Shown: positions 9,771 to 22,300, counted from the stretch's first letter. The stretch: 64,000 nucleotides of DNA from Paragorgia papillata (GCA_035771165.1 JAWNZC010000469.1:2345001-2409000); one strand, 5' to 3'. The notes: a model not told the origin generated them from the sequence alone. Program-made: numbers and translations.

Positions 9771-9859
9771 ACATGTATATCTGAGCACTTTTTCCAGTTT
9801 TGTTACCATAATATGCGATTTTCTATTTTTCCTCATTCTTTCTCATGTTTCCCTTGCAG

Positions 9860-9970
9860 GTACATGGCTTTGGGGATAGCTCTACGATATGTATTGGATG
9901 CAATTCGTAAACCATTTCAAAGCAAGATGTATTTGTTTGGCATTACAGCACTGGATCGCTTTAGAATGAG
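9860..9970 (+). CDS. CNOT1: CNOT1 internal exon ([19 protein letters not shown]...)
   Basis: The acceptor CCCTTGCAG precedes 9860 and the donor GTAAAG starts at 9971. The 111-nt exon completes the split Thr codon and encodes [20 protein letters not shown], then the segment ending ITALDRFRM. This matches the human CNOT1 segment YMALGLALRYVLEALRKPF...ALDRF. It ends with two bases of an Arg codon, completed by the next exon. Uninterrupted. Confidence 0.92.
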
Positions 9971-10110
9971 GTAAAGATCATATTTACAGCAAGTTCATCG
10001 GCATTCACTGGTATTGCTTTCCACTACACACACCAGGCTTGGACTGGGGCAGCTGTAGTTAATATTTAAATAAAAGCGTGCTGCGTAGGCAGTGTTGAAA
10101 CAACAATCGA

Positions 10111-10245
10111 AATATAGTAAGGTTAGATATACTGCCGAAACAGAGAACGTAGGAGTCTAACGTTTCTCTCTGACGAATGGCCTTCGCTCGAAACGTTAGA
10201 CTCCTACGTTCTCTGTTTCGGCAGTATATCTAACCTTACTATATT
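10111..10245. repeat. Perfect 55-bp inverted repeat (25-bp loop) in CNOT1 intron
   Basis: 10111-10165 and 10191-10245 are exact reverse complements over 55 bp, starting AATATAGTAAGGTTAGATAT. The loop (10166-10190) carries TCTGACGAATGGCCTTCGCT. Together with the inner arm ends, the loop reproduces the recurring CTGACGAAGG...CTCGAAACGTTAG motif. The perfect pairing suggests recent origin or gene conversion between arms. Confidence 0.92.
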
Positions 10246-10277
10246 TCTATTGTATTTAATATTGTTTGTTCTCGTAG

Positions 10278-10413
10278 GTTAAAAGATTATCAACATTACT
10301 GTCGACACTTGGCATCTATTCCTCACTTTGGCGAGTTTCCTGCTCATCTTGTTGAGTTTATTGAATATGGAAAGCAATCCTTACAACCGCCACTCAGCAG
10401 CAGAAGCTTACAG
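10278..10413 (+). CDS. CNOT1: CNOT1 internal exon (LKDYQHYCRHLASIPHF...)
   Basis: The acceptor TTCTCGTAG precedes 10278 and the donor GTAGAC follows 10413. The 136-nt exon supplies the last base of the split Arg codon and encodes LKDYQHYCRHLASIPHF, then EFPAHLVEFIEYGKQS, matching CNOT1 (DYPQYCQHLASI...; LQEYIEYGQQS). It ends in phase 0 with SSRSLQ, which is weakly conserved. I find no further CNOT1 exon on either strand in the remaining 53 kb. Either the gene stops here as a partial duplicate, or the next intron exceeds the window. Confidence 0.88.
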
Positions 10414-10496
10414 GTAGACGTTAATTGGTCAAGAAACTTTCTTCATTTATACACGCTTCTGAAGAACTATGACGTCTGCTGTTAGGGCGCTGCCTC

Positions 10497-10780
10497 TCAC
10501 CAATAGTTAAGCCCAGTTGGACGTGGTTAGTACTTGGATGGGTGACTGTCTGGGAATAACCCCGTTCTCGAACTTGAATTTCATGTGAGTAGAGTTTAGC
10601 TGGTCTCTCCTGTGCTTCGAGGGTTTTTCGCAGGGTTCTGCGGTTTTCCTCCCTCCGTAAAATCAACACTTAGGTCTTAGCTTATATCGTGCACTTTTAA
10701 CATGAGCCCCTGGCTCGGATGATTGGGCGACCACATCCTGTGCTTACGACGTTAAAGGGTATTGGCAATAAAAATTAAGT
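10497..10780 (+). mobile_element. 5S rRNA-derived SINE (SINE3-like)
   Basis: The head at 10504-10556 resembles the 3' half of 5S rRNA, including the pol III internal control region: AGTTAAGCCCAG, GTGGTTAGTACTTGGATGGG, then GACTGTCTGGGAATA. A body follows with CGAGGGTTTTTCGCAGGGTT and GCGGTTTTCCTCCCTCC, a CT-rich block I recall as common in marine-invertebrate SINEs. The end is a short ATTGGCAATAAAAATTAAG tail. The 5' half of the 5S gene is not recognisable, and target duplications were not identified. Confidence 0.75.
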
Positions 10781-10936
10781 TTATCTCATTTGAAAGAACT
10801 CGTCAAATGGTATAAGAAGACCTTTTACAATTTTTCCGTATCTGTTTTGTTTTTGGAAATATTTCGAACAAACTCAGCGTGCTGTCCGCCATCTTGGAAT
10901 TATTTTCGATATGCAAAATTATGCATGTGACGACAT

Positions 10937-11104
10937 AAGCAGGGTAAAGTGAAATTTTGATCTTGCCAACCTTATGACATTATGAGCTAGAAACTCGATT
11001 TTTTGTTGCGCTATTTCCATTTTAAATTGACCCACAACATTTAAAAAGCCTTCCGTGGAAATTTGAGCACCCACGGAGTAGTTTCATCAGGTTTACCCTG
11101 CTTG
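10937..11104. repeat. Possible small MITE, 12-bp inverted ends
   Basis: AAGCAGGGTAAA (10937-10948) and TTTACCCTGCTT (11093-11104) are inverted. The interior is not otherwise palindromic. Weak evidence. The stretch 10,781-10,936 holds nothing I recognise. Confidence 0.35.
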
Positions 11105-11121
11105 GTATACTGAATTTTGTA

Positions 11122-11884
11122 ATGCTATTAAATCAAAAACTCTATTTAATATACAATTAAGAACTCTAAGCCAAAATTTAATTATTTACAAGAGTGACAA
11201 TGCTTGCACAGTTCATGATTTAATATTCCTATAAGTAATTGTTGTTTTCTAATATTTTTACAGTAAATTACAAAAAAAATGCTAGATCACTAAGGAATTT
11301 TGTCAGTAATCATGTGAGTAAATTAAATGTTTTTCAAATTACTATATAGCTAATCATATTAAAAATTATCATTATGTATTCCTGAACTTCTACATTTTCT
11401 AATCTTGTCTTTACAGTGCTAAATAACTAAGTATGTTTAAGTAGTAACAGTTGATATTTTACTTTAAAGATTAATTAACTAACACAACAAAATCTACCTA
11501 ACTTCTGAGTTTAAAAATAATCCGTTAAAATGTTGTTTTTCAACTTCGTAGAAACATATAACAAACTGCGAGAAATGCCTCTTAACAGACTTCAGTTAAA
11601 GTCAAATAATTTTCCAAAAGGCTTCTGGAGGAATCGCGTTTTCCGTTCGCGATATTTTTCAATTGGTGCTCTCCTTTTGAAATTTCTAGATCCGCTCCTA
11701 AGAGCTTTAGTTTGTGATCTTTTCTGTGTGCTGTTGCACTGTTTTAAATTTTTGTTAAACTTTCTTTTTTTTTTGTGTGTGTTTCTTTACTCTGTAAGAC
11801 TTAGAACTGGGATTATATAGAGTAAGGGTTATAAGACAACGTTTTAGGGTTGGTTGGGATAAGATTTTGTTCAACGACATGACG
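11122..11884. repeat. R spacer, copy 0, left part (segmental duplication)
   Basis: Nearly the same sequence recurs at 49,270-50,031 and 57,825-59,208, beginning at TATTAAATCAAAAACTC and ending at TTGTTCAACGACATGAC. In copy 0 it is cut by the 25.8-kb macrosatellite and resumes at 37,685. No recognised gene. The reading frame at 11,530-11,820 is retained in copy 2 of R (58,848 onward) but broken in copy 1 (49,741), arguing against coding function. Confidence 0.85.
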
Positions 11885-11890
11885 TAGCTA

Positions 11891-12154
11891 CAATCCTGGC
11901 CAAAATTAGTGTGGACAGCGCGTGCATAAATCTCTGTGTCTGGTATTTCCTTTGTTATCTTGAAAAAATAGGCCCCTTGGCCCCCGTCCCCCCTTTCAAT
12001 GTTGATAAATGAATGAACTGGACATGATAAAAATGTATTGTGAGATGCAACATTGAAAAGGGGGCTGGGGGGCGGAATGGGGGGGAAAAGAATATGTATG
12101 AACATTAATTTGTTTGTTTAGAGTGGACTGTCCACATAATTTTGGCCAGGATTG
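11891..12154. mobile_element. M1: 264-bp MITE, left terminus of the array
   Basis: Termini are CAATCCTGGCCAAAATTAG and its inverted partner TAATTTTGGCCAGGATTG, continuing to TGTGGACAG/CTGTCCACA. A subterminal inverted pair (CCCCCCTTTCAATGTTG versus CAACATTGAAAAGGGGG) makes the element a nested foldback. CCTGGCCAAAA-type ends are typical of Tc1-like elements. The outer flank reads GTAGCTA directly before the terminus. No coding capacity. Confidence 0.9.
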
Positions 12155-12394
12155 TCTGAGAAAAAACAAGATAAAACTTTTGGAAATTTCTCTTATCACA
12201 AGGCTTCCGATGTAATATTTCAAACGTGACAATGGCTTTCGTGAACAAATTCACTGTTTAGTGAGCTTTAACAGCAAATCTGTAGTATAAGAAGTTTTTG
12301 TAGTGACGGTCTTTTCAGGTCGCATTTTTTGGTCTTAACCACTTAATGACTATTTTGTGCTCGTTTATTTTCCTGCTGATGACTTTGGTTTAAG

Positions 12395-12723
12395 TTGCTA
12401 ATTAATTCCGTCACCAATTGCCCTTTTCAAAACAGTAGAATTGCGCTATCATATTACAAGTTATTGAATGCACTCAACATCGAATATCGGCGCGATCCCC
12501 TGACTTAAATCCAATCGAAAATATTTTCATATCGTAAAAAAAACAGCTAGAATAAGAAGCGATACATTTGCGTATAACAAATGAGCCATTTCAGGCTTTT
12601 CAGGACAGAGTCTTTCCGTGTTTGGATAACTTGAGTGTTGACCTCAATGACCGCACAATCCAATGTATGCCTAAGCGCATTGCAACTATATTAAGTTGGA
12701 AAGGAATAAAGCTGAAATACTAA
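12395..12723 (+). pseudogene. Tc1/mariner transposase C-terminal remnant (in u1; one per unit)
   Basis: 12490-12522 encodes ARSPDLNPIEN, the hallmark DDE-region motif of Tc1-like transposases. After a frame change in the T-run at 12,523-12,527, the next frame gives HIVKKQLE, a TAA stop, EAIHLRITNEPFQ, and finally MPKRIATIL...KGIKLKY with a stop at 12721-12723. This is the expected transposase C-terminus. The in-frame stop is seen in all units I checked, so the copies were amplified after death. Upstream catalytic motifs are barely recognisable (a PFQN segment near 12,423). Equivalent remnants lie about 335-570 bp into each unit. Confidence 0.85.
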
Positions 12724-13311
12724 ATTAATGTAAATTGTTACTCCGATCCCGTCTGTTTAAGTAAGTTACGCGTACGTAACAACGCCATGTACTCTTATAA
12801 ATATTTTCTGAACGTTAATTATTTTATTTACTTGAGTTGTGGGATAAATAAATTCAACGGTACACAGCTGTGTACTGTGATAGTAAAATGAATTGCTTGT
12901 GTATTCTTTAAACCAACGGTGCACAACTGTGTACCGTCGAACTTCCGGCCGACCTCAGTGATCATTAAACTATTAAAAACGTCATTAGCTACGTAACCTT
13001 AATGTCTCGCATGTAATGTTGATAAGATATAAGCTTTTTGCATAGCTTCATTTCTATTTCACTATATAGTCTCATTATTACACGCCGGTTCGTTTAATCA
13101 AACACGTTCGTTCTAATAGATGTCACTGTTGACAGCATAAATACCACTTAACATTGAAAACAATAGGCCTCTTTTATCACAAATAAATAAGGTTGAAAAA
13201 ACATGAACATACGCCTTATGATCTCTGTTAAACAAACAACCCTATTATGCGCCGTCTTAGGCCAATTATAAACGCCTAAATTTGGCATTTCTACTCAGTC
13301 ATATTTTCAGA

Positions 13312-16300
13312 CAATCCTGGCCAAAATTAGTGTGGACAGCGCGTGCATAAATCTCTGTGTCTGGTATTTCCTTTGTTATCTTGAAAAAATAGGCCCCTTG
13401 GCCCCCGTCCCCCCTTTCAATGTTGATAAATGAATGAACTGGACATGATAAAAATGTATTGTGAGATGCAACATTGAAAAGGGGGCTGGGGGCGGAAATG
13501 GGGGGGGGGAAAGAATATGTATGAACATTAATTTGTTTGTTTAGAGTGGACTGTCCACATAATTTTGGCCAGGATTGTCTGAGAAAAAACAAGATAAAAC
13601 TTTTGGAAATTTCTCTTATCACAAGGCTTCCGATGTAATATTTCAAACGTGACAATGGCTTTCGTGAACAAATTCACTGTTTAGTGAGCTTTAACAGCAA
13701 ATCTGTAGTATAAGAAGTTTTTGTAGTGACGGTCTTTTCAGGTCGCATTTTTTGGTCTTAACCACTTAATGACTATTTTGTGCTCGTTTATTTTCCTGCT
13801 GATGACTTTGGTTTAAGTTGCTAATTAATTCCGTCACCAATTGCCCTTTTCAAAACAGTAGAATTGCGCTATCATATTACAAGTTATTGAATGCACTCAA
13901 CATCGAATATCGGCGCGATCCCCTGACTTAAATCCAATCGAAAATATTTTCATATCGTAAAAAAACAGCTAGAATAAGAAGCGATACATTTGCGTATAAC
14001 AAATGAGCCATTTCAGGCTTTTCAGGACAGAGTCTTTCCGTGTTTGGATAACTTGAGTGTTGACCTCAATGACCGCACAATCCAATGTATGCCTAAGCGC
14101 ATTGCAACTATATTAAGTCGGAAAGGAATAAAGCTGAAATACTAAATTAATGTAAATTGTTACTCCGATCCCGTCTGTTTAAGTAAGTTACGCGTACGTA
14201 ACAACGCCATGTACTCTTATAAATATTTTCTGAACGTTAATTATTTTATTTACTTGAGTTGTGGGATAAATAAATTCAACGGTACACAGCTGTGTACTGT
14301 GATAGTAAAATGAATTGCTTGTGTATTCTTTAAACCAACGGTGCACAACTGTGTACCGTCGAACTTCCGGCCGACCTCAGTGATCATTAAACTATTAAAA
14401 ACGTCATTAGCTACGTAACCTTAATGTCTCGCATGTAATGTTGATAAGATATAAGCTTTTTGCATAGCTTCATTTCTATTTCACTATATAGTCTCATTAT
14501 TACACGCCGGTTCGTTTAATCAAACACGTTCGTTCTAATAGATGTCACTGTTGACAGCATAAATACCACTTAACATTGAAAACAATAGGCCTCTTTTATC
14601 ACAAATAAATAAGGTTGAAAAAACATGAACATACGCCTTATGATCTCTGTTAAACAAACAACCCTATTATGCGCCGTCTTAGGCCAATTATAAACGCTTA
14701 AATTTGGCATTTCTACTCAGTCATATTTTCAGACAATCCTGGCCAAAATTAGTGTGGACAGCGCGTGCATAAATCTCTGTGTCTGGTATTTCCTTTGTTA
14801 TCTTGAAAAAATAGGCCCCTTGGCCCCCGTCCCCCCTTTCAATGTTGATAAATGAATGAACTGGACATGATAAAAATGTATTGTGAGATGCAACATTGAA
14901 AAGGGGGTTGGGGGGCGGAATGGGGGGGGAAAGAATATGTATGAACATTAATTTGTTTGTTTAGAGTGGACTGTCCACATAATTTTGGCCAGGATTGTCT
15001 GAGAAAAAACAAGATAAAACTTTTGGAAATTTCTCTTATCACAAGGCTTCCGATGTAATATTTCAAACGTGACAATGGCTTTCGTGAACAAATTCACTGT
15101 TTAGTGAGCTTTAACAGCAAATCTGTAGTATAAGAAGTTTTTGTAGTGACGGTCTTTTCAGGTCGCATTTTTTGGTCTTAACCACTTAATGACTATTTTG
15201 TGCTCGTTTATTTTCCTGCTGATGACTTTGGTTTAAGTTGCTAATTAATTCCGTCACCAATTGCCCTTTTCAAAACAGTAGAATTGCGCTATCATATTAC
15301 AAGTTATTGAATGCACTCAACATCGAATATCGGCGCGATCCCCTGACTTAAATCCAATCGAAAATATTTCATATCGTAAAAAAACAGCTAGAATAAGAAG
15401 CGATACATTTGCGTATAACAAATGAGCCATTTCAGGCTTTTCAGGACAGAGTCTTTCCGTGTTTGGATAACTTGAGTGTTGACCTCAATGACCGCACAAT
15501 CCAATGTATGCCTAAGCGCATTGCAACTATATTAAGTCGGAAAGGAATAAAGCTGAAATACTAAATTAATGTAAATTGTTACTCCGATCCCGTCTGTTTA
15601 AGTAAGTTACGCGTACGTAACAACGCCATGTACTCTTATAAATATTTTCTGAACGTTAATTATTTTATTTACTTGAGTTGTGGGATAAATAAATTCAACG
15701 GTACACAGCTGTGTACTGTGATAGTAAAATGAATTGCTTGTGTATTCTTTAAAACCAACGGTGCACAACTGTGTACCGTCGAACTTCCGGCCGACCTCAG
15801 TGATCATTAAACTATTAAAAACGTCATTAGCTACGTAACCTTAATGTCTCGCATGTAATGTTGATAAGATATAAGCTTTTTGCATAGCTTCATTTCTATT
15901 TCACTATATAGTCTCATTATTACACGCCGGTTCGTTTAATCAAACACGTTCGTTCTAATAGATGTCACTGTTGACAGCATAAATACCACTTAACATTGAA
16001 AACAATAGGCCTCTTTTATCACAAATAAATAAGGTTGAAAAAACATGAACATACGCCTTATGATCTCTGTTAAACAAACAACCCTATTATGCGCCGTCTT
16101 AGGCCAATTATAAACGCTTAAATTTGGCATTTCTACTCAGTCATATTTTCAGACAGTCTGAGAAAAAACAAGATAAAACTTTTGGAAATTTCTCTTATCA
16201 CAAGGCTTCCGATGTAATATTTCAAACGTGACAATGGCTTTCGTGAACAAATTCACTGTTTAGTGAGCTTTAACAGCAAATCTGTAGTATAAGAAGTTTT

Positions 16301-19300
16301 TGTAGTGACGGTCTTTTCAGGTCGCATTTTTTGGTCTTAACCACTTAATGACTATTTTGTGCTCGTTTATTTTCCTGCTGATGACTTTGGTTTAAGTTGC
16401 TAATTAATTCCGTCACCAATTGCCCTTTTCAAAACAGTAGAATTGCGCTATCATATTACAAGTTATTGAATGCACTCAACATCGAATATCGGCGCGATCC
16501 CCTGACTTAAATCCAATCGAAAATATTTCATATCGTAAAAAAACAGCTAGAATAAGAAGCGATACATTTGCGTATAACAAATGAGCCATTTCAGGCTTTT
16601 CAGGACAGAGTCTTTCCGTGTTTGGATAACTTGAGTGTTGACCTCAATGACCGCACAATCCAATGTATGCCTAAGCGCATTGCAACTATATTAAGTCGGA
16701 AAGGAATAAAGCTGAAATACTAAATTAATGTAAATTGTTACTCCGATCCCGTCTGTTTAAGTAAGTTACGCGTACGTAACAACGCCATGTACTCTTATAA
16801 ATATTTTCTGAACGTTAATTATTTTATTTACTTGAGTTGTGGGATAAATAAATTCAACGGTACACAGCTGTGTACTGTGATAGTAAAATGAATTGCTTGT
16901 GTATTCTTTAAACCAACGGTGCACAACTGTGTACCGTCGAACTTCCGGCCGACCTCAGTGATCATTAAACTATTAAAAACGTCATTAGCTACGTAACCTT
17001 AATGTCTCGCATGTAATGTTGATAAGATATAAGCTTTTTGCATAGCTTCATTTCTATTTCACTATATAGTCTCATTATTACACGCCGGTTCGTTTAATCA
17101 AACACGTTCGTTCTAATAGATGTCACTGTTGACAGCATAAATACCACTTAACATTGAAAACAATAGGCCTCTTTTATCACAAATAAATAAGGTTGAAAAA
17201 ACATGAACATACGCCTTATGATCTCTGTTAAACAAACAACCCTATTATGCGCCGTCTTAGGCCAATTATAAACGCTTAAATTTGGCATTTCTACTCAGTC
17301 ATATTTTCAGACAGTCTGAGAAAAAACAAGATAAAACTTTTGGAAATTTCTCTTATCACAAGGCTTCCGATGTAATATTTCAAACGTGACAATGGCTTTC
17401 GTGAACAAATTCACTGTTTAGTGAGCTTTAACAGCAAATCTGTAGTATAAGAAGTTTTTGTAGTGACGGTCTTTTCAGGTCGCATTTTTTGGTCTTAACC
17501 ACTTAATGACTATTTTGTGCTCGTTTATTTTCCTGCTGATGACTTTGGTTTAAGTTGCTAATTAATTCCGTCACCAATTGCCCTTTTCAAAACAGTAGAA
17601 TTGCGCTATCATATTACAAGTTATTGAATGCACTCAACATCGAATATCGGCGCGATCCCCTGACTTAAATCCAATCGAAAATATTTTCATATCGTAAAAA
17701 AACAGCTAGAATAAGAAGCGATACATTTGCGTATAACAAATGAGCCATTTCAGGCTTTTCAGGACAGAGTCTTTCCGTGTTTGGATAACTTGAGTGTTGA
17801 CCTCAATGACCGCACAATCCAATGTATGCCTAAGCGCATTGCAACTATATTAAGCCGGAAAGGAATAAAGCTGAAATACTAAATTAATGTAAATTGTTAC
17901 TCCGATCCCGTCTGTTTAAGTAAGTTACGCGTACGTAACAACGCCATGTACTCTTATAAATATTTTCTGAACGTTAATTATTTTATTTACTTGAGTTGTG
18001 GGATAAATAAATTCAACGGTACACAGCTGTGTACTGTGATAGTAAAATGAATTGCTTGTGTATTCTTTAAACCAACGGTGCACAACTGTGTACCGTCGAA
18101 CTTCCGGCCGACCTCAGTGATCATTAAACTATTAAAAACGTCATTAGCTACGTAACCTTAATGTCTCGCATGTAATGTTGATAAGATATAAGCTTTTTGC
18201 ATAGCTTCATTTCTATTTCACTATATAGTCTCATTATTACACGCCGGTTCGTTTAATCAAACACGTTCGTTCTAATAGATGTCACTGTTGACAGCATAAA
18301 TACCACTTAACATTGAAAACAATAGGCCTCTTTTATCACAAATAAATAAGGTTGAAAAAACATGAACATACGCCTTATGATCTCTGTTAAACAAACAACC
18401 CTATTATGCGCCGTCTTAGGCCAATTATAAACGCTTAAATTTGGCATTTCTACTCAGTCATATTTTCAGACAATCCTGGCCAAAATTAGTGTGGACAGCG
18501 CGTGCATAAATCTCTGTGTCTGGTATTTCCTTTGTTATCTTGAAAAAATAGGCCCCTTGGCCCCCGTCCCCCCTTTCAATGTTGATAAATGAATGAACTG
18601 GACATGATAAAAATGTATTGTGAGATGCAACATTGAAAAGGGGGCTGGGGGGCGGAATGGGGGGGAAAAGAATATGTATGAACATTAATTTGTTTGTTTA
18701 GAGTGGACTGTCCACATAATTTTGGCCAGGATTGTCTGAGAAAAAACAAGATAAAACTTTTGGAAATTTCTCTTATCACAAGGCTTCCGATGTAATATTT
18801 CAAACGTGACAATGGCTTTCGTGAACAAATTCACTGTTTAGTGAGCTTTAACAGCAAATCTGTAGTATAAGAAGTTTTTGTAGTGACGGTCTTTTCAGGT
18901 CGCATTTTTTGGTCTTAACCACTTAATGACTATTTTGTGCTCGTTTATTTTCCTGCTGATGACTTTGGTTTAAGTTGCTAATTAATTCCGTCACCAATTG
19001 CCCTTTTCAAAACAGTAGAATTGCGCTATCATATTACAAGTTATTGAATGCACTCAACATCGAATATCGGCGCGATCCCCTGACTTAAATCCAATCGAAA
19101 ATATTTCATATCGTAAAAAAACAGCTAGAATAAGAAGCGATACATTTGCGTATAACAAATGAGCCATTTCAGGCTTTTCAGGACAGAGTCTTTCCGTGTT
19201 TGGATAACTTGAGTGTTGACCTCAATGACCGCACAATCCAATGTATGCCTAAGCGCATTGCAACTATATTAAGTCGGAAAGGAATAAAGCTGAAATACTA

Positions 19301-22300
19301 AATTAATGTAAATTGTTACTCCGATCCCGTCTGTTTAAGTAAGTTACGCGTACGTAACAACGCCATGTACTCTTATAAATATTTTCTGAACGTTAATTAT
19401 TTTATTTACTTGAGTTGTGGGATAAATAAATTCAACGGTACACAGCTGTGTACTGTGATAGTAAAATGAATTGCTTGTGTATTCTTTAAACCAACGGTGC
19501 ACAACTGTGTACCGTCGAACTTCCGGCCGACCTCAGTGATCATTAAACTATTAAAAACGTCATTAGCTACGTAACCTTAATGTCTCGCATGTAATGTTGA
19601 TAAGATATAAGCTTTTTGCATAGCTTCATTTCTATTTCACTATATAGTCTCATTATTACACGCCGGTTCGTTTAATCAAACACGTTCGTTCTAATAGATG
19701 TCACTGTTGACAGCATAAATACCACTTAACATTGAAAACAATAGGCCTCTTTTATCACAAATAAATAAGGTTGAAAAAACATGAACATACGCCTTATGAT
19801 CTCTGTTAAACAAACAACCCTATTATGCGCCGTCTTAGGCCAATTATAAACGCTTAAATTTGGCATTTCTACTCAGTCATATTTTCAGACAGTCTGAGAA
19901 AAAACAAGATAAAACTTTTGGAAATTTCTCTTATCACAAGGCTTCCGATGTAATATTTCAAACGTGACAATGGCTTTCGTGAACAAATTCACTGTTTAGT
20001 GAGCTTTAACAGCAAATCTGTAGTATAAGAAGTTTTTGTAGTGACGGTCTTTTCAGGTCGCATTTTTTGGTCTTAACCACTTAATGACTATTTTGTGCTC
20101 GTTTATTTTCCTGCTGATGACTTTGGTTTAAGTTGCTAATTAATTCCGTCACCAATTGCCCTTTTCAAAACAGTAGAATTGCGCTATCATATTACAAGTT
20201 ATTGAATGCACTCAACATCGAATATCGGCGCGATCCCCTGACTTAAATCCAATCGAAAATATTTCATATCGTAAAAAAACAGCTAGAATAAGAAGCGATA
20301 CATTTGCGTATAACAAATGAGCCATTTCAGGCTTTTCAGGACAGAGTCTTTCCGTGTTTGGATAACTTGAGTGTTGACCTCAATGACCGCACAATCCAAT
20401 GTATGCCTAAGCGCATTGCAACTATATTAAGTCGGAAAGGAATAAAGCTGAAATACTAAATTAATGTAAATTGTTACTCCGATCCCGTCTGTTTAAGTAA
20501 GTTACGCGTACGTAACAACGCCATGTACTCTTATAAATATTTTCTGAACGTTAATTATTTTATTTACTTGAGTTGTGGGATAAATAAATTCAACGGTACA
20601 CAGCTGTGTACTGTGATAGTAAAATTAATTGCTTGTGTATTCTTTAAACCAACGGTGCACAACTGTGTACCGTCGAACTTCCGGCCGACCTCAGTGATCA
20701 TTAAACTATTAAAAACGTCATTAGCTACGTAACCTTAATGTCTCGCATGTAATGTTGATAAGATATAAGCTTTTTGCATAGCTTCATTTCTATTTCACTA
20801 TATAGTCTCATTATTACACGCCGGTTCGTTTAATCAAACACGTTCGTTCTAATAGATGTCACTGTTGACAGCATAAATACCACTTAACATTGAAAACAAT
20901 AGGCCTCTTTTATCACAAATAAATAAGGTTGAAAAAACATGAACATACGCCTTATGATCTCTGTTAAACAAACAACCCTATTATGCGCCGTCTTAGGCCA
21001 ATTATAAACGCTTAAATTTGGCATTTCTACTCAGTCATATTTTCAGACAGTCTGAGAAAAAACAAGATAAAACTTTTGGAAATTTCTCTTATCACAAGGC
21101 TTCCGATGTAATATTTCAAACGTGACAATGGCTTTCGTGAACAAATTCACTGTTTAGTGAGCTTTAACAGCAAATCTGTAGTATAAGAAGTTTTTGTAGT
21201 GACGGTCTTTTCAGGTCGCATTTTTTGGTCTTAACCACTTAATGACTATTTTGTGCTCGTTTATTTTCCTGCTGATGACTTTGGTTTAAGTTGCTAATTA
21301 ATTCCGTCACCAATTGCCCTTTTCAAAACAGTAGAATTGCGCTATCATATTACAAGTTATTGAATGCACTCAACATCGAATATCGGCGCGATCCCCTGAC
21401 TTAAATCCAATCGAAAATATTTTCATATCGTAAAAAAACAGCTAGAATAAGAAGCGATACATTTGCGTATAACAAATGAGCCATTTCAGGCTTTTCAGGA
21501 CAGAGTCTTTCCGTGTTTGGATAACTTGAGTGTTGACCTCAATGACCGCACAATCCAATGTATGCCTAAGCGCATTGCAACTATATTAAGCCGGAAAGGA
21601 ATAAAGCTGAAATACTAAATTAATGTAAATTGTTACTCCGATCCCGTCTGTTTAAGTAAGTTACGCGTACGTAACAACGCCATGTACTCTTATAAATATT
21701 TTCTGAACGTTAATTATTTTATTTACTTGAGTTGTGGGATAAATAAATTCAACGGTACACAGCTGTGTACTGTGATAGTAAAATGAATTGCTTGTGTATT
21801 CTTTAAACCAACGGTGCACAACTGTGTACCGTCGAACTTCCGGCCGACCTCAGTGATCATTAAACTATTAAAAACGTCATTAGCTACGTAACCTTAATGT
21901 CTCGCATGTAATGTTGATAAGATATAAGCTTTTTGCATAGCTTCATTTCTATTTCACTATATAGTCTCATTATTACACGCCGGTTCGTTTAATCAAACAC
22001 GTTCGTTCTAATAGATGTCACTGTTGACAGCATAAATACCACTTAACATTGAAAACAATAGGCCTCTTTTATCACAAATAAATAAGGTTGAAAAAACATG
22101 AACATACGCCTTATGATCTCTGTTAAACAAACAACCCTATTATGCGCCGTCTTAGGCCAATTATAAACGCTTAAATTTGGCATTTCTACTCAGTCATATT
22201 TTCAGACAATCCTGGCCAAAATTAGTGTGGACAGCGCGTGCATAAATCTCTGTGTCTGGTATTTCCTTTGTTATCTTGAAAAAATAGGCCCCTTGGCCCC

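Noticed and set aside
9052..9784. Gly/Val-rich (+) and Thr/Pro-rich (-) frames over the GGT repeat
   Set aside because: The tract lies between a good donor (9016) and acceptor (9859) of CNOT1, so it is intronic low-complexity DNA.
11530..11820. Small + frame repeated at 58,848 in R copy 2
   Set aside because: The R copy at 49,680 breaks the frame with a 2-base insertion. Hydrophobic composition only, no family recognised.
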